A program made the translations under genes and the position numbers. Below are positions 7,491-16,332 of a stretch of DNA of 32,215 nucleotides, piece by piece; within the stretch, counting starts at the first letter, position 1; every line of letters starts with the position of its first letter. This stretch comes from Thomasclavelia sp. (GTDB lineage Bacteria > Bacillota_I > Bacilli_A > Erysipelotrichales > Erysipelotrichaceae), in assembly GCA_020024765.1 (NCBI GenBank), contig JAHHTG010000004.1, positions 1-32,215 on the forward strand, in the 5' to 3' direction. The notes under the pieces are model-generated. The model ran no database searches, was not told the origin of the DNA, and was given only the letters and a program-made list of their open reading frames with translations.

Positions 7491-8696
7491 ATGGCTAATT
7501 GTTTAGTAGCTCAAAGTGGTGGACCAACTTCGGTTATTAATGCAACAGTTGCAGGAGTTGTTAAAGCCAACCAAATGAATCCATATTATGAACACGTATA
7601 TGGCGGCTTGAATGGAATTGAAGGGATTTTAGAAGAAAGATTTGTAGATTTAACACAAATGTCTGATGAAGAAAATCGTATCTTAAGACAAACACCTGCT
7701 AGTGCATTAGGTTCTTGCCGTTACAAATTAAAACGTGATAACGTTGAAGATTTCGAAAAGATTTTAAAAATTATGGAAAAGTATGACATTGAAACGTTAT
7801 TTTACACAGGTGGTAATGATTCAATGGATACTGTTGCAGCACTAAGTGAATATGCAAGTGCTCACGGTATTACTGACCGTAGATTTGTTGGTTGTCCAAA
7901 AACTGTTGATAACGACTTGCAACATATTGATCACTGCCCAGGTTTTGCAAGTGCGGCTAAATTTATAGCAAATACTGCTTTAGCTACGTGGTTAGATGTA
8001 AATGTCTATACTCGTCAAGAAGTATTTATTCTTGAAACAATGGGACGTGATGCTGGTTGGTTAGCAGCTAGTTCGTGTTTAAGTGGAGTTGTTGACTTAG
8101 TATTACTTCCAGAAGTTGTCTTTGATAAAGAAAAATTCTTAGCTGAAGTTTCAAAATGTATCGCTGAAAAGAATAAATGTTACGTCGTTGTATCAGAAGG
8201 ATGCAAATATGCTGATGGCACATACATTACAGCTGGTGAAGTTAAGAACGATGGCTTTGGCCATGCAATCTTAGGTGGTGCTGCTAACGCTCTTAAGAAT
8301 ATGATTCTTGAAAGTGGTGTTTCTAAACGTTGTAAAGTTCAAGACTTATCAACAGCTCAAAGATGCTATGTTACAAGCCAATCAAAAGTTGATGTTGAAG
8401 AATCATTCCAATTAGGTATGTCAGCCCATATGAGATCTTGTGATCCAACATTTACTGGTAAAATGGTTGGTATCAAACGTAAAGATCAAGCTGAATACGA
8501 CATCGAATTCTTTGCGATTGATGCAAGCTTAGTTGCAAACTATGTTAAAGCATTCCCTGCTGAATGGATTTTACCTGATTATCATGGTATTAGCGAAGAA
8601 GCATACAATTATTTAAGACCATTAGTTAATGGCTCACCAGTAATTGTTTATAAGAATGGTTTACCAGCATATGTTAAACCATACTATATGCGTTAA
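7491..8696 (+). CDS. pfp: Pyrophosphate-dependent 6-phosphofructokinase
   Basis: The 401-residue protein is a phosphofructokinase: SGGPTSVINA (residues 9-18), the nucleotide-site GGNDSM (107-112), the catalytic PKTVDND (136-142) and MGRDAGWLA. The two residues that decide phosphoryl donor in this family are Asp after the GG-x position and Lys before the TxD motif; here they are Asp110 and Lys137, the PPi-type pair, instead of the two Gly residues of ATP enzymes. The residue equal to the Mg-ATP Asp103 of E. coli PfkA is Asn109, as in clostridial PPi enzymes. The reaction is reversible fructose 6-phosphate plus PPi to fructose 1,6-bisphosphate. The ATG has AGGAGGAAA upstream, and a strong terminator follows. 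Confidence 0.93.
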   Translation: MANCLVAQSGGPTSVINATVAGVVKANQMNPYYEHVYGGLNGIEGILEERFVDLTQMSDEENRILRQTPASALGSCRYKLKRDNVEDFEKILKIMEKYDIETLFYTGGNDSMDTVAALSEYASAHGITDRRFVGCPKTVDNDLQHIDHCPGFASAAKFIANTALATWLDVNVYTRQEVFILETMGRDAGWLAASSCLSGVVDLVLLPEVVFDKEKFLAEVSKCIAEKNKCYVVVSEGCKYADGTYITAGEVKNDGFGHAILGGAANALKNMILESGVSKRCKVQDLSTAQRCYVTSQSKVDVEESFQLGMSAHMRSCDPTFTGKMVGIKRKDQAEYDIEFFAIDASLVANYVKAFPAEWILPDYHGISEEAYNYLRPLVNGSPVIVYKNGLPAYVKPYYMR

Positions 8697-8723
8697 TCTC
8701 ACAGAAAAATCACATGATAATTT

Positions 8724-8756
8724 ATAACCTAGATTTCACAATCTAGGTTATTTTTT
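8724..8756 (+). terminator. Rho-independent terminator after pfp
   Basis: AACCTAGATT (8726-8735) and AATCTAGGTT (8740-8749) form a perfect 10-bp stem with a TCAC loop, extended by ATA/TAT pairs and followed by six T residues. Confidence 0.92.
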
Positions 8757-8806
8757 GGAAAAATTAATCTGTAGTAACAACTAAAATTATTTGTCTAGAT
8801 TAAACG

Positions 8807-8860
8807 TGAAAATATTCCATGTAAAAATTTACATTATTACGATTTATGAAAATATTTACA
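8807..8860 (+). repeat. Three operator-like repeats upstream of oppA
   Basis: The 14-bp palindrome TGTAAAAATTTACA lies at 8820-8833. A close copy, TGAAAATATTTACA, lies at 8847-8860, and a half-matching copy, TGAAAATATTCCAT, at 8807-8820. They start 13 and 27 bp apart, 50-105 bp upstream of the predicted -35 box. The rest of 8757-8909 is AT-rich with no gene. Which regulator would bind is unknown. Confidence 0.5.
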
Positions 8861-8909
8861 TTTTATGATTAGATTATTTTCATTCATTTAACTTTATTTG
8901 GATATTTTG

Positions 8910-8938
8910 TTGAATATCGATTATTTATATACTAAAAT
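8910..8938 (+). promoter_or_regulatory. Promoter of the opp operon
   Basis: TTGAAT (8910-8915), a 17-bp spacer and TAAAAT (8933-8938) give a good sigma-A type promoter with a start near 8945. An alternative -10, TATACT, overlaps at 8928-8933. The leader to the oppA ATG is about 35 bases and contains GAGGAGGAAAG. Confidence 0.65.
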
Positions 8939-8979
8939 TTAAACATGCAAATATTGCAAGAAAATGAGGAGGAAAGAAA

Positions 8980-10935
8980 ATGAAGAAATTATTTACTTTA
9001 TTATTCTGTGCTCTATTAGCTACTACATTAGTCGGATGTGGTAACAGTGACTCTGGTAAAACTGGAAACAACTCCGAATTAGTAGTTGCTACTTCAAGAG
9101 AGCTATCTACTATGGACTATGTCCTAACAGCTCTAGTAACTGACCATGAAATCAATGCAAACTTGGTTGATGGTTTACTAGAAAATGACAATTATGGTCA
9201 TCTAGTTGGTGCCCTAGCTGAAACTTGGGAATCTAACGAAGATGCAACTGTGTGGACATTCCACTTAAGACCAGGTGTTAAATGGGTAACAAACACTGGC
9301 GAAGAATATGCAGAAGTGGTTGCAGATGACTTCGTAACTGGTCTAAGACACGGTGCTGAATTCGATTCAGGTGTAGCTTGGTTGCTAATGGGAACTATTA
9401 AAGGTTACTCTGAATACATGAATTCAGACCTCAGTGATGAAGCTTGGGAACAAGTTGGCATTAAGGCATTAGATGATTACACAGTTGAATATACTATGGA
9501 GGCATCTACTCCTTACTTCGCTTCAATGACAACATACAGCGTATTATACCCAATCAATCGTACATTCCTAGAATCTAAAGGTGCTGGATGTGCATTAGGT
9601 GCTCCAGATTCATCTACATGTGAATTCGGTACAGTTGCATTAGATTCTATCCTTTATAACGGTGGTTATATCTTAACTAAGAACGACTCTAAGTCTTCAG
9701 CAGTTCTAACAAAGAACCAATCATACTGGGATGCTGAACATGTATACTTAGAAAAAGTAACTCGTATCTATGATGATGGACAAGATCCATATTCAATCAT
9801 CAAGGGTTTCGAACAAGGCACTTATGCATCGGCGGCTTTAAACCCAACTTGGGAAGACTATGATTCATACGTTGAAAAATATGCAGACAATACATATTAT
9901 TCATTGCCTAACCCATCTGTATTCGGTGTTGTATTCAACTTTGGACGTCGTGTATTCAACGAAACAAACTATGCAGATGATTTAACTCTAAGACAAAATA
10001 CTAGAGATGCAGTCTTAAATGAAAACTTCCGTAAGGCATTACGTGCTGCATTTGATAGAGTTTCTTATCTATCTATCAGCGCTCCTAAAGATTTAGCTAC
10101 AGCTAGTCTACGTAACATTAACAACTTCCCAGAAGCTGGTTTAACTAGCGATGGTAAGGGTTACCATACATTAGTAGAAGAAGCTTATACTGAATTAACA
10201 GGCGAAACAGTTAATTTACAAGATGGACAAGATCCTTGGTACAGTCCAGAAAAAGCTATGGAATACATCGAAGCTGCTAAGGCTGATGGTATCCAATTCC
10301 CAGTTCATCTAGATATGCTAGTAATCGAAACTTCTGATAAAATTGTTAAAGAAGCTAACTCAATGAAACAATCAGTTGAAGCTGCCACTGAAGGCAACAT
10401 CATCATCGAGTTAGTATTAAGATCAGAAGATACAGTTCGAGCTATCGCATTCGAAAATATGGATCCATATCAATCAGATTACGATATCTCAACATTCACT
10501 GGTTGGGGTCCGGACTATGAAGATCCAAAATCATTCATCGATATCTACTCACCAACTACAGGTTACTATATGACTTCGGTAGGTTTAGGAACTGTTGATT
10601 TTGACGGTAACGTGGCGGACCTTGAAATTAAGGAAAAAGTTGGGTTAATGGATTATGAAGAAACATATCGTGCAGCTGATGCAATCACTGATGATATGGA
10701 TGCTCGTTATAAAGCATTCGCTAAAGCTGATGCATTATTAATTTCAAATGCTTTCTTCTTACCAGGTCAACAAGATAGGCGTGTTCAAACAGTTTCGAGA
10801 ATTGTTCCATTCACAAAGTGTCACTCAGTAACTGGTATTTCAGAATTCAAATATAAAGGTATTCAATTACAAGACGATATTGTTACTACAGAACAATACA
10901 ATACTGCTAAAGCAGATTGGGAAGCACATAAGTAG
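8980..10935 (+). CDS. oppA: Oligopeptide ABC transporter substrate-binding lipoprotein (OppA/AmiA-like)
   Basis: The 651-residue protein belongs to the SBP family 5 of peptide-binding proteins anchored outside the membrane. The N-terminus is a lipoprotein signal: KK, a hydrophobic stretch, and lipobox LVGC with the lipidated Cys at residue 20, followed by a Ser/Gly/Asn-rich linker. The mature part has the SBP_bac_5 pattern, with VWTFHLRPGVKW near residues 90-101 and the YDISTFTGWGPDYEDPKSF block in the C-terminal lobe. The length is close to streptococcal AmiA (about 659). It is the first gene of the operon and is separated from the permease genes by a strong hairpin, which could keep its mRNA in excess. 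Peptide specificity cannot be told from the sequence. Confidence 0.93.
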   Translation: MKKLFTLLFCALLATTLVGCGNSDSGKTGNNSELVVATSRELSTMDYVLTALVTDHEINANLVDGLLENDNYGHLVGALAETWESNEDATVWTFHLRPGVKWVTNTGEEYAEVVADDFVTGLRHGAEFDSGVAWLLMGTIKGYSEYMNSDLSDEAWEQVGIKALDDYTVEYTMEASTPYFASMTTYSVLYPINRTFLESKGAGCALGAPDSSTCEFGTVALDSILYNGGYILTKNDSKSSAVLTKNQSYWDAEHVYLEKVTRIYDDGQDPYSIIKGFEQGTYASAALNPTWEDYDSYVEKYADNTYYSLPNPSVFGVVFNFGRRVFNETNYADDLTLRQNTRDAVLNENFRKALRAAFDRVSYLSISAPKDLATASLRNINNFPEAGLTSDGKGYHTLVEEAYTELTGETVNLQDGQDPWYSPEKAMEYIEAAKADGIQFPVHLDMLVIETSDKIVKEANSMKQSVEAATEGNIIIELVLRSEDTVRAIAFENMDPYQSDYDISTFTGWGPDYEDPKSFIDIYSPTTGYYMTSVGLGTVDFDGNVADLEIKEKVGLMDYEETYRAADAITDDMDARYKAFAKADALLISNAFFLPGQQDRRVQTVSRIVPFTKCHSVTGISEFKYKGIQLQDDIVTTEQYNTAKADWEAHK

Positions 10936-10976
10936 TTTTAGTTGGGTTTCATCGTTAATTTAACGTAATTAAATCT

Positions 10977-11020
10977 AAAATGAGGATTGGGCCCCCACTG
11001 GGTCCAGTTCCTCATTTTTT
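10977..11020 (+). terminator. Hairpin between oppA and oppB, probable partial terminator
   Basis: AAAATGAGGA pairs with TCCTCATTTT, continuing through TTGGGCCC with GGGTCCAG and a CCACT loop, then a T run. It is one of the strongest stems in the window, yet lies inside the operon with no visible promoter for oppB after it. It probably attenuates transcription or protects the oppA mRNA 3' end. Confidence 0.8.
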
Positions 11021-11040
11021 AACGAAATAAAGGAGATTAT

Positions 11041-12525
11041 ATGAAAAAATACGTTTTTGGCAGAATTTTAAAATCTCTAATATCAATCGTTGCCGTAGTT
11101 TCCATTGTTCTTGTCATGGTTTACAGCTTAATTCCTGTATCACAAATTTTCCAAAATGATACAGCTTATAAGAAATTACAAGCTAACCAAAAGACTGTGT
11201 ATAAGTACAACAAGCTGGAAGAACTAGGTTATCTGCAATATTATTCAACAGGAGAAATGTGTTCTGAACTAAGTGATGATCATGCATCATGCATTATCCC
11301 GGGCTCAGACGAAAACAAGAGGGTCTTACAAGCATTTGAAGATCAAGGTTACACTGTTGAATTGTTAGATAAGAATGATATTCTTAGAGGTCAATCAATT
11401 GCCTACAAGTACTACAACAACTTTGAATTAATTATCAACTTCTTCTCAGACTTAGTAAAAGTTGATAATCCTTTCGCTGTTAAAGATGAACTTAATCCAG
11501 ATTTAGAACGTAAATACTATGTTGGTACAACACCAACTAATGGTCTTGCGATTATGTGTAGTGGTTGTGAATACAAATATCAATTATACACTGATACTCA
11601 TTTCCCATTTATTCACCAAAATATCGTACGTTTAGAATTTGGTATTTCATACCCAACTCTTCAAGGTCTACAAACAAGTGATGTAATTGGTTTAGGTCAA
11701 GGTTCAATTGAATCATTTGAACAAACATTCCCAACTGGTTCAACACAAATGAGCCCAATTATGCAAACAACTTGTAAATATAAACAAAAACTTGACCACT
11801 TAGATGAAGTTAAATTTAACGACCACTATGCAAACTGTGAAATTAAATACGATTCACCATCAATGATTATGACATCATATATTTTTGGTGTGGCTTCATT
11901 AATTATTTCTTACCTCGTTGCATTACCAGCAGGTGTTGCAATGTCTCGTAATAAAGGTAAATTAGTAGATAAGATTGGTATCGTATATATCAACTTACTA
12001 ATTGCCGTTCCTTCATTAGCTTTCATTTTCTTCCTAAAATATATTGGTATGGGCTTCGGTTTACCTGATCGATTCCCACAACTTGGTTTCGGAGATTACC
12101 GTTCGTATGTCTTACCAATCATTATCTTAGCGTTATTAAATACACCAAGCTTAATGATGTGGATTAGACGTTACATGATTGACCAATCTAACGCCGACTA
12201 CGTTAAATTTGCTAAAGCAAAAGGCCTATCACGTAAAGAAATCTTCAACAATCACATTTTAAAGAATGCGATTATTCCGATTGTAAATGGTATTCCAAGT
12301 TCAATCGTATTATGTATCTCAGGTGCGTTGATTACAGAATCTGTATTCTCTATTCCTGGTATGGGTAAGATGTTACCAGATGCTATCAAAGCCTCAAACA
12401 ACAACATGGTTATTACTTTAACATTCATTTTCACAGCGTTATCAGTATTCTCAGTATTAATTGGTGACTTATTGATGACAGTTGTCGATCCACGTATTCA
12501 ATTAACTGCGAAAGGAGATAAGTAA
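11041..12525 (+). CDS. oppB: Oligopeptide ABC transporter permease, long AmiC-type OppB
   Basis: This is a 494-residue membrane permease, against about 306 for E. coli OppB. One N-terminal helix (about residues 8-30) is followed by a roughly 240-residue polar region, presumably outside the cell, with Cys pairs at CSELSDDHASC and CSGC. The usual BPD_transp_1 core begins near residue 278. The cytoplasmic EAA loop is AKAKGLSRKEIFNNHIL. Streptococcal AmiC has the same enlarged layout (about 498 residues), so this is an Ami-type subunit. The start codon has AAAGGAGATT upstream, and oppC follows after one base. Confidence 0.92.
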   Translation: MKKYVFGRILKSLISIVAVVSIVLVMVYSLIPVSQIFQNDTAYKKLQANQKTVYKYNKLEELGYLQYYSTGEMCSELSDDHASCIIPGSDENKRVLQAFEDQGYTVELLDKNDILRGQSIAYKYYNNFELIINFFSDLVKVDNPFAVKDELNPDLERKYYVGTTPTNGLAIMCSGCEYKYQLYTDTHFPFIHQNIVRLEFGISYPTLQGLQTSDVIGLGQGSIESFEQTFPTGSTQMSPIMQTTCKYKQKLDHLDEVKFNDHYANCEIKYDSPSMIMTSYIFGVASLIISYLVALPAGVAMSRNKGKLVDKIGIVYINLLIAVPSLAFIFFLKYIGMGFGLPDRFPQLGFGDYRSYVLPIIILALLNTPSLMMWIRRYMIDQSNADYVKFAKAKGLSRKEIFNNHILKNAIIPIVNGIPSSIVLCISGALITESVFSIPGMGKMLPDAIKASNNNMVITLTFIFTALSVFSVLIGDLLMTVVDPRIQLTAKGDK

Positions 12526-12526
12526 G

Positions 12527-13447
12527 ATGACAGATCCACGTTTTGAATTTGTAAATGTCGATGATACAGCATCTGAACATATTGCAGCTCCTAAGTACAG
12601 TTACTGGCAAAGCGTTTGGAAGAAGTTCTTCTCTTCCAAAGTTGCTATTTGCATGTTGCTAATCGTATTATTTGTTGTTTTAATGTCAATCTTTCATCCA
12701 ATGATTTCTCATTATGATAACTTAAATCAAGAATTTATTAACGATCCTTCAATGCATTTCTTACGTCCAAGTGCCGAACACTGGTTTGGTACTGATGATG
12801 TAGGTCGAGATATGTTCGATATGGTTTGGGCTGGTACTCGTACAAGCTTACTTGTAGCCTTTACAGCTACTGCGATTTCTACAATTATCGGTGTTATCGT
12901 TGGTATGTTCTGGGGTTACTCAAAGAAGATGGATGTGATTATGATTGAAATTTACAACGTAATCGCAAACATCCCATTCACATTACTTGCGATGATTTTA
13001 ATGTATGCCTTTGGTGGTGGTGTACCACAATTAATCTTTGCGTTATGTTGCACAAACTGGATTAATACCGCTTATTTCATGCGTGTTCAAGTAATGATTA
13101 TTCGTGACCGTGAATATAACATGGCTTCTAAATGTCTTGGTACTCCAGTTTCGAAGATTATTGTGCATAATATTTTACCTTACTTAATTTCGGTAATCGT
13201 TACAAGTGTCTCACGTGACGTTCCTAACTTTATTTCTTATGAAGTATTCTTGGGTTACGTTGGTGTAGGTTTAACTCAAGAAACCGCATCACTTGGTCGT
13301 ATCGTACAAAATAATGCTCAATACATGACATCTGCTGCATATCTATTTGTTATTCCAGTATTTATTACTGCGTTAATTTCAGTTTCTTTATATATCGTTG
13401 GACAAACTTTAGCCGATGCAAGTGATCCACGTACACATATGATTTAG
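12527..13447 (+). CDS. oppC: Oligopeptide ABC transporter permease OppC/AmiD
   Basis: The 306-residue second permease subunit has an N-terminal cytoplasmic stretch and a first membrane helix at about residues 38-60. An outside loop follows, with the family block HWFGTDDVGRDMFDMVWAGT (about residues 85-105), and then a five-helix core. The EAA loop is seen at about residues 200-215 (YNMASKCLGTPVSKIIVHN). Length equals AmiD. GGAGAT before the ATG overlaps the end of oppB, so the two are coupled. Confidence 0.93.
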   Translation: MTDPRFEFVNVDDTASEHIAAPKYSYWQSVWKKFFSSKVAICMLLIVLFVVLMSIFHPMISHYDNLNQEFINDPSMHFLRPSAEHWFGTDDVGRDMFDMVWAGTRTSLLVAFTATAISTIIGVIVGMFWGYSKKMDVIMIEIYNVIANIPFTLLAMILMYAFGGGVPQLIFALCCTNWINTAYFMRVQVMIIRDREYNMASKCLGTPVSKIIVHNILPYLISVIVTSVSRDVPNFISYEVFLGYVGVGLTQETASLGRIVQNNAQYMTSAAYLFVIPVFITALISVSLYIVGQTLADASDPRTHMI

Positions 13448-13458
13448 GGAGGTCAATT

Positions 13459-14529
13459 ATGGAAGAAAAAAATATTGTTTTATCTGTAAAAGATCTAGAA
13501 GTTAAATTTAAAGTGCGTGACCGCATCTTAACTGCTATTCGTAATATTTCTTTAGATTTCGAAGAAGGTAAAGTTGTTGCTATCGTAGGTGAATCGGGTT
13601 CTGGTAAATCTGTTTTCACAAAGACTTTCACTGGTATGCTAGAAGTAAACGGTGAAGTATCAAATGGTGAAATTTGGTTCGAAGGTAAGAATCTTCTTGA
13701 ATTTAAGACAGATTCTGAATGGGAACAAATTCGTGGCCGCAAGATTGCAACTGTTTTCCAAGATCCAATGACTTCATTAAATCCAGTTCGTACAATTGGT
13801 TATCAAATTTCTGAAGTTATCATTAAACACCAAGGCAAGTCAAAAGAAGAAGCTAAGAAATTAGCAATCGATTTAATGACTCGTGTTGGTATTCGTGATG
13901 CTGAACTTCGTTATGATGAATATCCATTTATGTATTCTGGTGGTATGCGTCAAAGAATCGTTATTGCGATTGCTTTAGCATGTCGTCCTAAAATCTTGGT
14001 GTGTGATGAACCAACTACTGCTCTTGATGTAACTATTCAAGCTCAAATTATTCGTTTGATTAAAGAGTTAGCTCAAGAATATGGCTTTACTACAATCTAC
14101 ATTACTCACGACTTAGGTGTCGTAGCTAACGTAGCTGATGTAGTAGCTGTTATGTATGCTGGTCAAATTATTGAATATGGTACTGTCGAAGAAATCTTCT
14201 ACGATCCACGCCATCCATATACTTGGGGTCTATTATCTTCGTTACCTCAACTTGGTGAAAAAGGTCAAGAATTGTTTGCGATTCGTGGTACACCACCTAG
14301 TTTATTTGAAGAAATTCATGGTGATGCATTTGCTCCTCGTAGCCAATACTCTATGAGAATTGACTTCGAAGAAGAACCACCAATGTTCAAAGTAAGTGAT
14401 ACACATTATGCAAAGACTTGGTTATTGGATCCTCGCGCTCCAAAGGTTGAACCACCTCACGCAATTCGTAACTTGCACGAACATATGCTTGAACTAACTA
14501 AAAAGGGAGGTATTTATGGCGAACGATAA
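13459..14529 (+). CDS. oppD: Oligopeptide ABC transporter ATP-binding protein OppD/AmiE
   Basis: The 356-residue ATPase has Walker A GESGSGKS (about residues 45-52), the Q-loop VFQDPMTSLNP, signature YSGGMRQR, Walker B ILVCDEPTTALD and switch His in YITHDLGVVA. The C-terminal oligopeptide-transporter extension is present (RHPYTWGLLSSLPQL). It lacks the cluster of four Cys seen in the C-terminal domain of some OppD proteins. It pairs with OppF. The ATG has GGGAGG upstream, and the gene overlaps oppF by 14 bp. Confidence 0.94.
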   Translation: MEEKNIVLSVKDLEVKFKVRDRILTAIRNISLDFEEGKVVAIVGESGSGKSVFTKTFTGMLEVNGEVSNGEIWFEGKNLLEFKTDSEWEQIRGRKIATVFQDPMTSLNPVRTIGYQISEVIIKHQGKSKEEAKKLAIDLMTRVGIRDAELRYDEYPFMYSGGMRQRIVIAIALACRPKILVCDEPTTALDVTIQAQIIRLIKELAQEYGFTTIYITHDLGVVANVADVVAVMYAGQIIEYGTVEEIFYDPRHPYTWGLLSSLPQLGEKGQELFAIRGTPPSLFEEIHGDAFAPRSQYSMRIDFEEEPPMFKVSDTHYAKTWLLDPRAPKVEPPHAIRNLHEHMLELTKKGGIYGER

Positions 14530-15481
14530 TCGTGAAAAACTATTAGAGGTTAAACATCTAGAAGTTACTTTCCATAATGGTAAACGTCCATTCCGTGCTG
14601 TTAAGAATGCCAACTTTGATATCTACAAGGGCGAAACTTTTGCACTTGTAGGTGAATCTGGTTCAGGTAAGACTACAATCGGTCGTGCAATCATCCGTTT
14701 AAATAACGTATCAGATGGTGAAATTCTATACCATGGTAAAAAAATCAGTGGTAAGTTAACTAAGGAAGAGCAACGTGATGTTGTAAGAAATATCCAAATG
14801 ATCTTCCAAGATCCAGCTGCATCATTAAATGAACGTGCAACTATCGACTATTGTGTATCAGAAGGTTTATACAATTTTAAATTATTCAAGGATAATGAAG
14901 ATCGCGAACGTAAGGTTGATGAAGCATTAAGTTCGGTTGGTCTATTGCCAGAACATAAATCACGTTATCCACATGAATTTTCAGGTGGTCAAAGACAACG
15001 TATTGGTATCGCACGTGCAATGGTTATGGAACCAGAATTCATTATCGCTGATGAACCTATCTCAGCATTAGATGTTTCAATTCGTGCACAAGTTCTAAAT
15101 TTAATGAATAAATTTAAAGAAGAACGTGGATTAACTTATTTATTCATTGCCCATGATTTATCAGTTGTACGTTACTTCTCAGATCGTATCGCTGTAATTC
15201 ATAAAGGTAGAATTGTAGAAATTGCGCCAACTGAGATTTTATTCAAGTTTCCACTTCACCCATATACTCACTCATTATTACAAGCTGTTCCAATGCCAGA
15301 TCCACGTATTGAAAAGAACAAAGAACTAATCATTTACGATGAATCAAAACGTGATTTATCTGGTGAAAAACCTCAATTACGTGAAATTCGTCCAGGACAC
15401 TTTGTGTTCGCAAATGATCGTGAAATGAAAGAGTATGAAGCAAAACTTAATGAAATGGAAAGCGAAGCAAAAGAAGGTTAA
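14516..15481 (+). CDS. oppF: Oligopeptide ABC transporter ATP-binding protein OppF/AmiF
   Basis: The 321-residue second ATPase has Walker A GESGSGKTT, Q-loop MIFQDPAASLNE, signature FSGGQRQRIGIAR, Walker B FIIADEPISALD and switch His FIAHDLSVV, and ends with the oligopeptide/dipeptide extension around HPYTHSLLQAVP. A charged tail rich in Glu and Lys follows. GGGAGG lies upstream within oppD. The stop codon sits inside the stem of the operon terminator. Confidence 0.94.
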   Translation: MANDNREKLLEVKHLEVTFHNGKRPFRAVKNANFDIYKGETFALVGESGSGKTTIGRAIIRLNNVSDGEILYHGKKISGKLTKEEQRDVVRNIQMIFQDPAASLNERATIDYCVSEGLYNFKLFKDNEDRERKVDEALSSVGLLPEHKSRYPHEFSGGQRQRIGIARAMVMEPEFIIADEPISALDVSIRAQVLNLMNKFKEERGLTYLFIAHDLSVVRYFSDRIAVIHKGRIVEIAPTEILFKFPLHPYTHSLLQAVPMPDPRIEKNKELIIYDESKRDLSGEKPQLREIRPGHFVFANDREMKEYEAKLNEMESEAKEG

Positions 15482-15498
15482 TCCAACCTTCTTTTTTT
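15471..15498 (+). terminator. Rho-independent terminator of the opp operon
   Basis: AAGAAGGTT (15471-15479) pairs perfectly with AACCTTCTT (15485-15493) across a five-base loop, followed by T residues. It overlaps the last codons and stop of oppF. Confidence 0.88.
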
Positions 15499-15508
15499 AT
15501 TGAAAACT

Positions 15509-16294
15509 ATGCGAATAATATTTGTAGATATTGATGGCACCCTCGTTGATTGTAAAAGAGGGATGCATAAACCAAGCGAAGCAACAATTAATGCGATTAA
15601 ACAACTTCAAATGAACGGAGACCTTGTTTTAATTGTTTCTGGGCGCCCTAAGTGTTTGCTTGATAAGAACATCCTAGGGTTGAATGTTGATGGTTACATC
15701 CTTGCAAATGGTGGATATATTGAATATAAGAATCAAGTGATTATTGAGAATCGTTTAAGCGAAGAAGCGGTTAATCGAATTATTGATTATGCGAATAAAA
15801 TCAATTGTCCTTTCTATTTAGAAACAGCTGAACATGTTTATTCGCAATTGTTAGATAGCAAGATTCATCACGATTATTTCGATGATTGGAAAGTTGATGA
15901 AGCACTAGCACCTTATGATAATATATCTCGTTATTATACCGCTGCTATGATGGCACTTAATCATGATGATGTTCTACTTCAAGATTGTTATGAAGAATTA
16001 AAAGATATTTTAGATTTAACTCGTCAAGGTGGATTATATGCATATGATATCAATGTAAAAAATTTAAATAAAGGTTGTGGTATTAATCAATTTTTATCTT
16101 ATTTAAACGTACCTAATATTGAAACATATGCCTTTGGTGATGGACAAAATGATATCACGATGATGGAAGTAGTAGATTACCCAATTGGTATGGGTAATGC
16201 ATGCGAAGAACTGAAACCCTATTGTAAATTCTTAACTGAAGATGTAATGGATGATGGCTTTGTGAAAGGCCTTCAACGTTATCAAATCATTTAG
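15509..16294 (+). CDS. Cof-type HAD-superfamily sugar-phosphate phosphatase
   Basis: This is a 261-residue HAD hydrolase with a type IIB cap. Motif I is FVDIDGTLVD with nucleophile Asp at about residue 7. Motif II is the VSGRP segment, motif III is a conserved Lys in the NLNKGCGI region, and motif IV is FGDGQNDITMM. The substrate is not predictable; sugar phosphates and flavin or pyridoxal phosphates are typical. I chose the ATG at 15509 over an in-frame TTG at 15500. Neither has a Shine-Dalgarno site, because the opp terminator lies directly upstream. Translation may depend on read-through from oppF or on leaderless initiation. Confidence 0.88.
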   Translation: MRIIFVDIDGTLVDCKRGMHKPSEATINAIKQLQMNGDLVLIVSGRPKCLLDKNILGLNVDGYILANGGYIEYKNQVIIENRLSEEAVNRIIDYANKINCPFYLETAEHVYSQLLDSKIHHDYFDDWKVDEALAPYDNISRYYTAAMMALNHDDVLLQDCYEELKDILDLTRQGGLYAYDINVKNLNKGCGINQFLSYLNVPNIETYAFGDGQNDITMMEVVDYPIGMGNACEELKPYCKFLTEDVMDDGFVKGLQRYQII

Positions 16295-16307
16295 TTAATG
16301 AATGTAT

Positions 16308-16313
16308 TATAAT
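16308..16313 (+). promoter_or_regulatory. Putative nagA -10 box
   Basis: A consensus TATAAT lies 19 bases before the nagA ATG, predicting a start near 16320 just ahead of the AAGAGG ribosome site. No good -35 is seen at 16-18 bp, so the call rests on the -10 alone. Confidence 0.45.
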
Positions 16314-16332
16314 AATTATAAAGAGGCTATTT

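Noticed and set aside
8820..8833. TGTAAAAATTTACA as a Rex operator
   Set aside because: The half-sites are two bases too close for the Rex consensus TTGTKAA-N4-TTMACAA, so it is reported only as an unassigned operator-like repeat.
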